DNA of 64,000 nucleotides, from assembly GCA_963853835.1 (NCBI GenBank), contig OY970827.1, positions 80,121,234 through 80,185,233 on the forward strand, in the 5' to 3' direction. The translations under genes and the position numbers were made by a program. Shown here one piece after another: positions 21,321 through 32,739 of this stretch (position 1 is the first letter of the stretch; each line of letters starts with the position of its first letter). This stretch comes from Calendula officinalis. Its lineage: Eukaryota; Streptophyta; Magnoliopsida; Asterales; Asteraceae. Below the pieces are notes generated by a model. That model saw only the letters and a list, made by a program, of their open reading frames with translations, was not told the DNA's origin and made no database searches.

Positions 21321-23956
21321 ATGTTTTTCCCTGGCGATCCATCCAATCGGAAACGAGTTGATTTAGGCGGTCGTAGTTCAAAGGAAAGAGACAGAACGAA
21401 ACTTTTGGAGCAGGCCAAGTTAGAAAGGAATAAACGACAATGGATCCGTGAGCAAAACTCAGCTGCTCTCAAAATTCAGGTTCATAATAATCCTACTTAA
21501 CTATCAGATAATTAATGGAACATAATTTTTGTGAATACATGAACATTCTATGTCATTGTTCCACCTAATTTGAAGCAGGCGTCACATTGAAAATCACTAA
21601 ATGTGGTTTGTTTCCTATGAGTTTGATTAGTAGTATATAACTAACTAGAACAGCATAATTTTTGTTTATACCATGGAAAATGTTTTCAATTGTTGACATA
21701 ATCTATAGTTTCTTTTGAATACAAATGTATACAACAGATTGGTGAACTCAAGCACAATATGACATTTATAACTTCAATTTTACTTTGTGCATAACTACAT
21801 AATCATGATGACTCTTGATACATTTTTAACCTCAATAGCTCTTGCTTTTTTGCTATAAAGTCCCTTTTGCTCCTAAAACATCAAAATAGTCGACCATGTG
21901 CGAGTTTTAACTAACTGACTCTTTTTAATAGATTGCATCACATACTTGAAAGGCCTCTTTCTTATAGTGTAGATTATTTAACAGATGAATGTGGCTTGGT
22001 AAAATGAAGAATGTGAATTGTTGATTAATGTTAGAAAGAAGTGGGATATTGAATGTGGTAATTGAATGTTAAGATGTCTATGTAGAGCACTTTTTGAGAT
22101 CCTTAGTTTTTAAACAAATGAACAAAGATTTTTATACAAAAACAAAAAACAACTACTAATACTAATTATTGATTTCCAGATAAATATTTCAGGAACTTGC
22201 TGACATCTTGCTATGTTTTCTGAACTTGACCAATGCCTTTTTAAATTAGACTAATAAGTTGTTCTCTCCTGCAGAGAATATTTAGAGGAAGAAAAGTAGT
22301 AAAAGTGGAACGTGGTAATGCAAAAGAGCATTTCTATACCACTTATGGCAAACACTGTGAAAAAGTAGACAGGTTCTGTTCGACCCGTTTACTTGTAAAT
22401 TCATTGATTCGGGTTTTATTTAATTGGGTTTTTGAGAATTAGATTATAATTAAAATAATATAAGTTTTATAATCATATTTTGATGCTCTAATTATTTTCA
22501 ACATTCAGGCAATGTTTTGGACCAGATTCAGATTTTCTTCGGGAATTACTGTATTTTTTCAGTCCAAGAAATGTTTCGGATTTATCCACCCTTGTGGAGA
22601 CATGTCGTTTGCTTTCACAATTTGCTAAAGACAGTGGTATATTTTTTATATATTTTTTACTTTTTTAATTTGGGGATTTATTATTATTATTATCTTTTTG
22701 GTACTCACAAATTTTTAATTGTTGTTGCAGGAAATGTTTTGAAACTTTTTGGTGCCTCAGATCATTCATCTAATCATTCTCTGGTGAATTACAGGGTGAA
22801 GAAACTTGTTTATGCTTGTATTCAAGCTGTGCATCATAATAGGTTAGTTATATTATATTCTTATGGAATATATTAATCATTTCTTGGAGAAATAAATTGT
22901 TTTTTAAATTTTATTTTAAAACAGAAATCAGTTTAAGGATGAATTGTTATCAACGTGTTTGGAATCAGTTACACCAACAAATATCCTGCTGAAAGCAACA
23001 GCATTATTGATTGATCCCAAACTCCCATGGTCTTGTAAGATAGTCAACTATCTTTTGCAACAAAACATATATAAGATTTTTCGGGAGATTGTTATTACAG
23101 GAAAGGTATACCTTCAGATCCTTGACCATTTTTTTCTTTCTTTTCGCAGCTCCCTTTGTTGACTTCCTTTTTTCTTTTTTTGATTTTTTTTATATATATT
23201 TGCATTACAACTTATTACATCTATGAACATGGTTGAATAATACTATTTACATTGATTACTTGACATGCATTTTGTTATATATATATATCATATATCAGAG
23301 TTATGCCATCGGAAATATCTTGGAACTTATTCTTCATTTTTTTTATATAAAATAACATCAAATATAAAATTAGTATATATACTGAAGAGTTATGGCTTCG
23401 GAAACATCTTGTAATATATATTTTGTTTTTTAATATAAACCTACTAGTTATGTAAAATATTAAATATATCACACACATTAAGGCATTTTTTGTGTTGTAG
23501 GAAAGTTCAACATGTGAAGGTCATGTTGGAAGAGTATCTTTCATGGAGACGATTCTTGCCCTAGTTATTGCACATACTGGTCAAGGACACTGCGTGTGTG
23601 CAGATGTTGACCTTAAATGGAGTTTTGCTTCACAAATTCTAACAATTCCTTTTCTGTGGACTATTTTTCCTTTTCTAAAAGAGGTAATAAAATCCGCCAT
23701 CTTCACTTTTTGCTGATACTGAAATCTAATCTAAATTAATTATTGTTTTTACTTTTTATGTCAAGATTTATGTTTCACGGGGATTATGTCAGCATTTTCT
23801 CCATAAAATGGCGACTTGTAGTCAAAGTTATGAAAAAGTATTACCTGTTGATATATCAGTTGTATTCCCGAGTTATGCCTGCCTTCTTGGTAATCTGTTG
23901 GAGGCTGTTGCAGTTGCCTTTGCTCGCCCTGCATGTCCTTATGATCTGGTAAACAA

Positions 23957-23991
<35 letters not shown>

Positions 23992-26900
23992 AATTATTAT
24001 TATTACCAAAGGGCTTCTAGCCTAGCGAAATGTAAGTTGCCAACTAACCAAAAGGTTGTTTGGAGACACATGTGCTATTTAGCTGTGTATATTTTTCAAT
24101 TTTTTTATTATTATTATTGTTATTAATTCATGGAAACTGATAACAACTCTAACTAAAATGTTTAGACATGCATCAGAAACTTGTACATCAATCTATAACC
24201 AACCCCTGAATTTTAGTAACTACCCCTCCATAAATTAATGTACAATTTCTTATACATTTAAAAATCCCTTAATTTATTAACAAAATGATACGAACCCATC
24301 TCATACTAGGCTCGCACCTTGCTCTTAAGTCCAAGTGTAGAACTCACTCCCAAAAGCTAGCTTGAAGGAGGAGGGGACACCTAGGCTTATAAGCCATCAT
24401 TTAGTTTTTACTCTAGCCAATGTGGGATCATAACACAAAACCGCTAATTTATTATTAACATTTAACAAAACCCTTAATTTATTATTATTATTAATTTTTA
24501 TTATTAACAAAACCCTTAATTAATACAATTTTTAATTAACAAAACCCTTAATTTATTATTATTTTAATTATCTTCTTCAGGCCATAGACTTTGCTACCGT
24601 TGCAACATTATTGCTGGAGGTACTTCCTCCTATCCAATCATCAAATACAGGTAGTCCTCCAAACATAACTAATGATATCTTTTTTTATTGGTTTTTATCA
24701 TTTTAAATTTAACTATGTCACATGATTAATAAATCAGCTATCTTTAACTGTGTTTCTGATACAGATTCAATAGTGGGTGATGATGACAAGATGATTATTG
24801 ATACACCTGTCTTAAGTAAGGAATTGGAAAAGCAGATTTCAAGTACTATAGATCCCCGCTTTCTCTTACAACTGGTATGCTATTTCCACATATTATCGGT
24901 CCAGATCGGTCAAAATTGGTCATGGTCAATGAAAGTCAAACCTAGTTAAAAAAAATTAAAAATCAATTTTATGGTTTTTATCGACTAATTTAGTTGTTTT
25001 TTTATGGACTTATGGTTTTTTCGAACATGGCTAAATTTTTTGCATGGTTATTGACTAATTAGTTATATTGTTAGGATATTGCTAATATTTATTTATATAA
25101 AAATAAATTCCTTTGTGTTTTATGGTACTTGCCAAAACAGACAAATGTTCTGTTTGGAGGCTCTTCACTCAGTTCTGATTCAAGAAAAGAAAAAACTAGT
25201 GAGAATGAAGCAGCAGCTGTTGGTGCAGCTTGTTCTTTTCTTCATGTGACTTTTACCATTTTGCCCCTTGAACGTGTAATGACAGTCTTAGCTTATAGAA
25301 CAGAGTTAGTTTCTGTACTCTGGAATTTCATGAAAAGATGCCATAAAAGTCAAACTTGGTCTTCTTTGTCGGCTGCGTCGTCTTACCTGCCCACAGATTC
25401 ATTTGGTTGGCTACTGCCTTTGGTGGTCTTCTGCCCTGTGTACAAGTAAGCACCTTTTTATTATTTATTTTTCACACTTTTGAAAGTTATTCTAATTCTT
25501 CAAGGTGAAAATACATATAATTGTATGCCAGGCACATGTTAATGATAGTGGATAATGAAGAATTCTATGAGCAGGAAAAACCGTTGTCACTAACTGACAT
25601 CAAATTGTTAATTGTTATCTTGAGACAGGTACTCTTTGTTACAATATGAATATTTGATTTTGAAGTGGTAATACAATAATATAATATAGTAAATTACACG
25701 AATGGTCCTTTAGGTTTGTAGTTTTGTACCATATTACATATTTGGTCCTTTAGTTCCGTAATTACACTGGTAGTCCTTATTTCTGAAACTATTGACACGT
25801 TTGGCCTTTATCTAAACAAATGTTTTTCCCGTGGGTTTTTTATGGGTTTCAAATTGGTGAAGGGAAAGGGAAAAAGAAAGATTTACCCCCTCGTGACCAT
25901 ACATGACGTGAAAAATAATTGTTTGTTTAGGTAAAAGACTGAACGTGTCAATAATTTCAGAAATAAGGACTACCCGTGTAATTTACAAACCTGAAGGACT
26001 AAATATGTAATATAGTACAAACCTAAAGGCCATTTGTGTAATTTACTCTAATAATATATTAGTTTTTAGTTCCTATTTTTACAGTTGGATAATGTTTTTT
26101 TCTAGGCTTTGTGGCAGATACTATGGTTAAACCCTGTGGCACCAAAGAAATTTAGTGCAGATACTCTTTCGTTAAAGAGAGATCGTGTAGAATTTGTTCA
26201 TTTTAGGGTTAGTGTTGTGGCTTCTGAACTTCTTTCCCAGGTATATTAAATATTGTAATTTGATCTTGATGGGTTTAATCTTGAGCCTGATTTGTGATTT
26301 TTGGAAATGTTAAATTACAGTTGCAAGATTGGAATAATAGAAGGCAGTTTGCACACCCAAGTGACTTCCATGCTGATGGAGTCAATGATCACTTCATTTC
26401 TCAGGTAACAAACTCTTTATTTTCTTCATCTTTTATTTCTTTTTAATTAATTTTTTCTACAGGCTATGATTGAAAACACAAGAGCATATGACATACTGAA
26501 ACAAGCTCCTTTCTTGGTGCCATTTACAAGCAGAGTTAAATTATTTGCTGTGAGTTACATATATCTTATTTCCGTTTCTTGCTTTTATATTTAATTAACA
26601 ATTTTACTAAACTTTACAGTCACAACTTGCTGCAACTAAGGAAAGACCTGGTTCTCATGCTTTGTTTAACAGAAGCAGTTTCAAAATAAGACGAGATCAT
26701 ATATTAGAAGATGCTTTTAATCAGCTGAGCTCATTACCCGAAGAAGATCTTCGTGGAGTGGTAAATATTTAGATTATTTATTAAATATATTTTAATGCTT
26801 ATTACAACAGCCTAAATCACTTTATTGAAGATTTAGATTATTTATAACATATTTGTTTTTTCATCTAGATTCGTGTTGCTTTTGTGAATGAATTTGGAGT

Positions 26901-27747
26901 AGAGGAGGCTGGTATTGATGGTGGTGGGATTTTTAAAGATTTTATGGAGAATATTACTCGGGCAGCTTTTGATATGCAGTACGGATTATTTAAGGTTGTT
27001 ATATTATATATTTTTTCTCAAATATTGTTATATAAATTATAAATGTTAATGGTTTTCTTTATATGTAGGAAACAATCGATCACCTACTCTATCCTAATCC
27101 TGGTTCAGGAATGATACACGAACAACATCTGCAGTTTTTCCATTTTCTTGGAATTATTCTTGGAAAGGTATGTTTTTCTTTTAATATTTATTTTTGTCAC
27201 CATTCTCATAGGAGGCTAAGATGAAGATGAACTCTTTTTCTTCGTGTTGATGTAGGCAATGTTTGAAGGGATTCTAGTTGATATACCATTTGCAACTTTT
27301 TTCTTGAGCAAACTAAAGCAAAAGTAAGTTATGGATGCTCTCATTATATAAATTTACAACCCTAAATCCCTATTTATCATACTATATATAAGTATCCTAA
27401 TGTTAATGCTTCCTCATAAAACTCTTATTCCCAATTCTCAACCAATCATTTAAGAAAAATTGGATCATTATCAGAAATTTTGGATCATTATAAAAAAAAT
27501 TGGATCTTTATGAGGAAATATTTTTTGATAATGATTCAAAATTTCTTAAATGAAACATCTTTTTGTGGATACTTTAATTATGTCCTTTTAAACTTATATT
27601 TGGGTTATATAATCTTTTGTGTGTTTTTATAAGTTATATATATTTTTTGGAATTTTTGTTGTTTTTCCACCTTGAGGCTTACGCCTCGTGAGGCTAAAGA
27701 AAAACGCCTTGAGGCTCGATTTCGTATATTAAAATCTTGTATATATA

Positions 27748-27843
<96 letters not shown>

Positions 27844-29626
27844 GTAATAAGCATTTCCTTTCAGGCATAACTATTTGAATGATTTGCCTTCTTTGGATCC
27901 TGAATTGTATCGCCACCTTATCTTTCTAAAGGTACGTTGCCTTCTCTCTCCACCTGCCTCTTTCTAATTTTGATAAATACATAAATCATCCATGTGACAT
28001 TTTTTTATTACCCATGCAAAAATTTCTAATTTTGAAATTTGTCACATCAAACAAAACTCAGTTGTCCTTTTTAGCTTTACAATCTCTTGGTGTTAGAAGT
28101 TTCAAAAATAGGGATTAATCGTGCAAGAAAAAAAGTGTTATGTAATGTAGTTAATTTATGGTTATTATCTGCAGCGGTACAAGGGCGATTTGGCAGAGTT
28201 AGAGTTGTACTTTGTGATTGTGAATAATGAATATGGGGAACAAACAGCAGAAGAACTAATTCCAGGTGGAAAGAATATTCGCGTTGTCAATGATAATGTT
28301 ATCACATTTATTCATCTTGTTGCAAATCACCGCCTCAATACTCAGGTTTTTTTCTCCCTTTTAAATGTTTTGTTATTGGTATAATAATATAAACTCATGA
28401 TATTATGCATAATTTGTTTTCAGATACGTCAGCAAAGTTCTCATTTCTTAAGGGGATTTCAACAGCTTATACAGAAAGATTGGATTGACATGTTTAATGA
28501 GCATGAACTTCAGGTTATTAACCTTTTGTATTTAATTAATATTTTATTCATTTTGTTTATTTGTACGTATTTCTGTGCAGCTTCTGATATCAGGATCAGT
28601 TGATAATTTTGATGTGGATGATCTTCGCTCCAACACAAATTATGCTGGTGGCTATCATCGTGTAAGTTGACTATTTAATATTTTTTTTTTTATGTTTTCT
28701 GTTTTTTGTTTTGCTACCCAGTTACATACTCATACTCTTCATCATTACAGGAGCATTATGTCATTGACATGTTTTGGGAGATTCTCAAGAACTTTTCCTT
28801 GGAAAATCAACACAAGTTTTTGAAGTAAGTTTCCTTACTTTGACGTAGTAAATTAGTATTATATATATTTAATGGGTTAATTTAAATAACAAACTTTCAA
28901 AAGTATTCCATTTAGGTTACGCAAAATTTTGCTTTCACTATATAATAATAGTAACTAAGTTTAAAAACTATTCCAATTATGTGAAATTTGCCTTTTATTA
29001 TAGGTTACTAGGTCACCATATATATAAATTTAGGTCACCTTAGATATAAATTGAAGCGTTCCAATTATGTATTTTTTATATATGAAGAAGGTAAATTTCA
29101 CATAAACTGAACACTTTTAAAACTTAGTTATCATTATAGAGTGAAAGCAAAGTTTAAGTGACCTAGATGGAACACTTTTGAAACTTTATTAATATTCTAT
29201 GAAATTAACACTTTTTTTAATTTATTATTCAAGTTGAATTTTTTTTTTTTCCTTTCAGATTTGTGACTGGATGTTCAAGAGGACCTTTGCTAGGATTTAA
29301 GTATTTGGAACCTTTATTTTGTATACAACGGTACCATCCTTCCTTTTTTTTTCTGAAAATTATTTTGATTTAATTTTTAATTTATTGTATCCATTTACAG
29401 AGCTGCTGGTAGTGCCTCTGAAGAAGCTCTTGATCGGTTACCAACATCAGCTACTTGCATGAATTTGTTAAAACTTCCTCCATATCGAAGGTTTGTCATT
29501 AATTTTTTATAAAAATTTAATAATAATATTGTTTATAAAAAAAAGTTTCTCATGTGCAGTAAAGAGCAAATGGAGCAGAAGCTGTTGTATGCTATAAATG
29601 CAGAAGCCGGATTCGATTTGAGTTAA
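21321..29626 (+). CDS. UPL6: HECT E3 ubiquitin ligase UPL6, complete
   Basis: Transfers ubiquitin from an E2 to substrates through a thioester cysteine; the UBE3B/UBE3C-like plant class. Exons: 21321-21479, 22275-22372, 22509-22636, 22731-22842, 22925-23105, 23501-23683, 23766-23948, 24581-24650, 24765-24874, 25141-25445, 25532-25628, 26106-26240, 26321-26404, 26463-26549, 26620-26760, 26869-26994, 27069-27167, 27256-27323, 27865-27931, 28175-28345, 28424-28513, 28581-28661, 28751-28824, 29259-29330, 29401-29490, 29560-29626. They join in phase to 1026 codons (1025 aa plus TAA), close to the roughly 1030 aa of Arabidopsis UPL6. The N-terminus MFFPGDPSNRKRVDLGG is the UPL6 signature, and an IQ motif (IQRIFRGRK) spans exons 1-2 near residue 52. 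The HECT domain runs from about residue 665 to the end, with GIDGGGIFKDF, and catalytic Cys about 993 in SATCMNLLKLPPY. All introns read as GT-AG. No lesion seen. Confidence 0.95.
23958..24004. repeat. T-run and TTA microsatellite in UPL6 intron 7
   Basis: A T-run followed by about 14 units of ATT/TTA shortly after the exon 7 donor. The minus-strand polyisoleucine frame over it is an artefact. Confidence 0.8.
25688..26047. mobile_element. Palindromic MITE in UPL6 intron 11
   Basis: About 360 bp. The left end AGTAAATTACACGAATGG is complemented by the right end CCATTTGTGTAATTTACT, and the inner arms (GGTCCTTTAGTTCCG, TATTTCTGAAACTATTGACACG) also pair. The AATTACAC...GGTCC end type is common among plant MITEs. 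Target duplication not resolved in the AT-rich flanks. It lies well away from both splice sites. Confidence 0.75.
27739..27841. repeat. TG/TA microsatellite in UPL6 intron 18
   Basis: Eight or so TG units are followed by about 38 TA units, ending only about 20 bp before the acceptor AG at 27863-27864. The length is likely variable between individuals, and it reaches close to the branch-point region. Confidence 0.9.
28891..29187. mobile_element. Palindromic MITE in UPL6 intron 23
   Basis: AAACTTTCAAAAGTATTCCA at the left pairs with TGGAACACTTTTGAAACTTT at the right, and the inner arms (TTTGCTTTCACTATA, TATAGAGTGAAAGCAAA) pair too. About 297 bp, non-coding. Confidence 0.68.
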
Positions 29627-30188
29627 AAAAACAAGAAAGCTACTAAAAGATTATTGTGAAAATGGAAAAGGGTAGAAACAAAGGGTAGATCGGTCATTTG
29701 TTGGTCACTCATGAGCATGGTGGATTTGTACTTAATATTGTATACCATTTGTTTGGGAAAAAAATCTTTTCATACTAGTAGCCTAATCTTTTATTTGGCA
29801 AAGAGATGAGGTGGCTTTTGGTTGTAGATAGATTGTAATATAATTTCTGAATCTAAGGTTCCTTTTCTTTTGGTGTATTATTGCTAATAATCATATAATA
29901 AATCGAGTAACAAATTATATATATGCCTAATTAAGTGGGGCTAGAATGTGTCTAAAATGTAACCAATTAACATGCCATAAGGGTGAATCTTTTGGATTTT
30001 CATTCACAAGATCTCGGGTTCAATTCTTGACTCATTTTGAACTAGTCAAGAAGTTGCATGCATCTAGTCAAGATAGAATTATAAAGGGTCTGCACCCCCC
30101 CCCCCCCTCCCCTCCCTATCCAATGCGCCAAGTATGAGGTGGAAGGATAAAACAAAGTAAATACCCTATCTCAAAATATTGCAATTTA
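29627..30188. other. UPL6 3' flank
   Basis: Sequence after the UPL6 stop, probably 3' UTR at first. About 29936-30130 holds a polymerase III B-box-like GGTTCAATTC and a C-run (about 14 C at 30096) and might be a SINE relic, but no clear A box is seen. Confidence 0.35.
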
Positions 30189-30408
30189 CTTTCTCTGTTT
30201 CAAAATAAGTGATATATTTTGGATTTTATGTTTTATAAGGTAAAAGTTTATAATGAGGTTTAATTAGATTAAATTGGATAGTTAATGAGTGATGGTCTCA
30301 CAGATTATGAATAAAGTGAGTTTAACGATATTTAAGAATAAAAGTAAGAGTAAATGAGTTATTTTACCTTATTAAAGGAGATAGTTAGTGGAATTGTGGG
30401 TGTGTGCC

Positions 30409-30450
<42 letters not shown>

Positions 30451-30516
30451 AAATAAGAAAATTTTCAAAGTGTATCACTTACTTTGAAACATCCCGAAAT
30501 GAAAGGTGTCAGGAAG
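30189..30516. mobile_element. Stowaway MITE (copy B)
   Basis: Begins CTTTCTCTGTTTCAAAATAAG after TA (30187-30188) and ends CAGGAAG before TA (30517-30518). The interior matches copies A and C in reverse orientation. A run of about 36 T at 30412-30447 has expanded inside it, next to GTGCCAC. Confidence 0.8.
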
Positions 30517-31289
30517 TATAAGTTTAATATATTCAAATATTAATTAGTAATAGGGTAAAAAACCTTTTGTAGTTTAAATGATCATAATAGCATGTCAATC
30601 ATTAAAAAAGTTCGTATGATTCAATACTTTGATGTTTGTATCGTAGAAAACTATCTAAAAAAATAATAACAATCTGTCACAAATTGTAGCTACAACTACA
30701 CATGAACCAACTTGTTCACATGGATTTGTTAATTTATTGTCTGTGAGAAAAAGAGTAACAATGTGATGCTGATTTGACAAAATTGATGAATTATGAAAGG
30801 GATAATTGTTTGAAGATACTTAATAAGAATATGAAAACTTAATAAGAATATGAAAAATTAGGTTGTCTTAGTATACGTATTAAAAACTTATAATTCTATA
30901 AATTCTCTGTAATAAGAAAGTTGAATTCACACAATCCTAAACAGTAAAATTCTCATAATTATTACATATTGTGAGTGGAAGGTAGGTTAAGTTTGACCCA
31001 TTTAAATTATAAAAAGAGTTACATGTTTCATTAAAATGATATGATATTCAGAAAGAGAAATTTCAAAAGTTTTGACTTGGATATAAAAAGAGTTGCATGT
31101 TTCATTAATTTGAGGCAATTTTTTTCTTGTTGCCAAAAGAGGAAATGTAGTGACTCGTAGGTTTGACCAGCAGTCTGCAACTTGGAGTAATGGAGTTGCA
31201 ATGGAAATCATTTTCTACAACTCATTCATAAAGTTGTTACATCTCCACTCACAATATGTAAATACGGTCTAGGGAGACTGAATATCAGG
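30517..31289. other. AT-rich intergenic sequence
   Basis: No gene or defined repeat seen. A minus-strand 69-codon frame (31002-31211) is unrecognised. A short phrase AGAGTTACATGTTTCATTAA/AGAGTTGCATGTTTCATTAA occurs twice, near 31015 and 31088. Confidence 0.35.
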
Positions 31290-31560
31290 ATGTCACTAAT
31301 ACTATCGTCTAATCCGTTAGCCTTGGAAACCTGCTCATTGAATTACACTTTCCTTTGTCACGGTCTAACAATTTTTTTTTTTTGTGACAAAGTAAGTGAA
31401 GTTTATTTAGCTTCTAACCCGTTCAACACCAAAGAACCAAACATGTGGAAATTGATTTACATTTTGTCAGGGAATGCGTTGCGATTGGTCATGTGTGTGC
31501 GTTACATGTTCCGTAGCTGATATTTGCTCATGTTGTACGCAACCTTAACTGCTATTGTGC
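31290..31560 (+). pseudogene. Copia RNase H remnant
   Basis: Scattered frames match the end of a Copia RNase H domain: ELHFPL-like codons at about 31340, CDKVSEVYLASNPFN (normally CDN-S-YLASNP) at 31382-31430, and a decayed VRVLHVPSR region near 31490-31520. Many frameshifts. It is separate from the intact element at 2613-7379. Confidence 0.65.
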
Positions 31561-31636
31561 CCTTTTCAAACCTTTACCTGACCATCTAGTAATGTTTACA
31601 CACAAGGATCAAATCTGTAACCTTTAGAAAGTGTTA

Positions 31637-31910
31637 GAACTTATTTAGTTGTAATGAATAGTCTAGGGACTAGAGTTGCCAACATTGTATACTATTAATC
31701 ATATGCTTAGAATTAATCATGTCAATTAGTGAGAAGGTATATAAACCAAACATGTAATCACTATTGCATCTTTGCTGAAATTATATCACAATTAACCTTG
31801 CATTGTTCTCTCCATTCTCTCTACTTCCTCTCTCTAAAACCCTCTTTTCTTCTTACTCAGGTTTCACCCAAAATCAATATCAAAGATCAAACTATGGATT
31901 TAATGCTCAA
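31637..31910 (+). repeat. Probable 3' LTR of the Copia remnant
   Basis: TGTTAGAACTTATTTAG starts near 31637, just after the RNase H remnant. A TATA-like GTATATAAACC follows near 31737, then a CT-rich leader-like stretch. This is the expected place and layout of an LTR. The right end is unclear. Confidence 0.45.
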
Positions 31911-31915
31911 TATAG

Positions 31916-32690
31916 GAATTACACATATTCTCAAAATAAATAAAATAAATTTTAACACTTGCATATTTACATATAAGGATGCAGTTTATTTATGTCTTGT
32001 CGTTTATATTAACACATAGTTGTAAAAAATGATATATTAAAATAGAATGTTAAAAGTTGTAAAAAAACGTTAAAAACGGTGAAAAACTGTCTATTCCTAC
32101 TCTTCTAAAGATTGACTTGAATATGTAAAACTACATATTAATATGTATCTCCAGAGTCATTTTTGACGGATTCTGAAAAAGTAAGTTAAAATGTCAATAA
32201 TTCATCTAGAAGTGTGTACCTATATACACGCTTATTTTGGCATTTTTAAGAATTACACATATTCTCAAAATAAATAAATAAATTTGAACACATGTATATT
32301 TACGTATAAGAATGCAGTTTATTTAAGTCTTGTCATTTATATTAACACATAGTTGTACAAATACGCTATATTGCAATAGAATGTTAATAGTTGTAAAAAA
32401 CGTTAAAAACGGCAAAAAAACTGTCTATTCCTACTCATTTCTAAAGACTGACTTGAATATGTAAAACTTCATAATTCATCCAGAAGTGTGTACCTAAAAT
32501 AAAATTTTCAAGAATTACACAGATTCTCAAAATACATAAAATAAATTTTAACACATGTATATCTGCGTATAAGGATGCAGTTTATTTAAGACTTCTCATT
32601 TATATTAACATATAGTTGTACAAAAACGGTATATTACAATAGAATGTGAAAAATTGTAAAAACGTTAAAAACTACTCAATTTATTACAAT
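31916..32690. repeat. Three tandem copies of a 260-335 bp unit
   Basis: Units start GAATTACACA(T/G)ATTCTCAAAAT at 31916, 32250 and 32512 and carry GATGCAGTTTATTTA, ACATAGTTGTA and AACGTTAAAAAC in the same order. The first unit has about 70 extra bases, and the last is cut after the AACGTTAAAAAC block. Non-coding. Confidence 0.75.
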
Positions 32691-32739
32691 AAAAACTGCT
32701 CAATGTTCCATTATATAAGTACTAATACAGATTTACATG

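Noticed and set aside
23761..24009. Minus-strand frame starting with polyisoleucine
   Set aside because: Shadow of UPL6 exon 7 and the TTA microsatellite.
27605..27916. Minus-strand frame with Tyr-Ile and Thr-His repeats
   Set aside because: It reads across the TG/TA microsatellite in a UPL6 intron and overlaps real exon 19 on the other strand.
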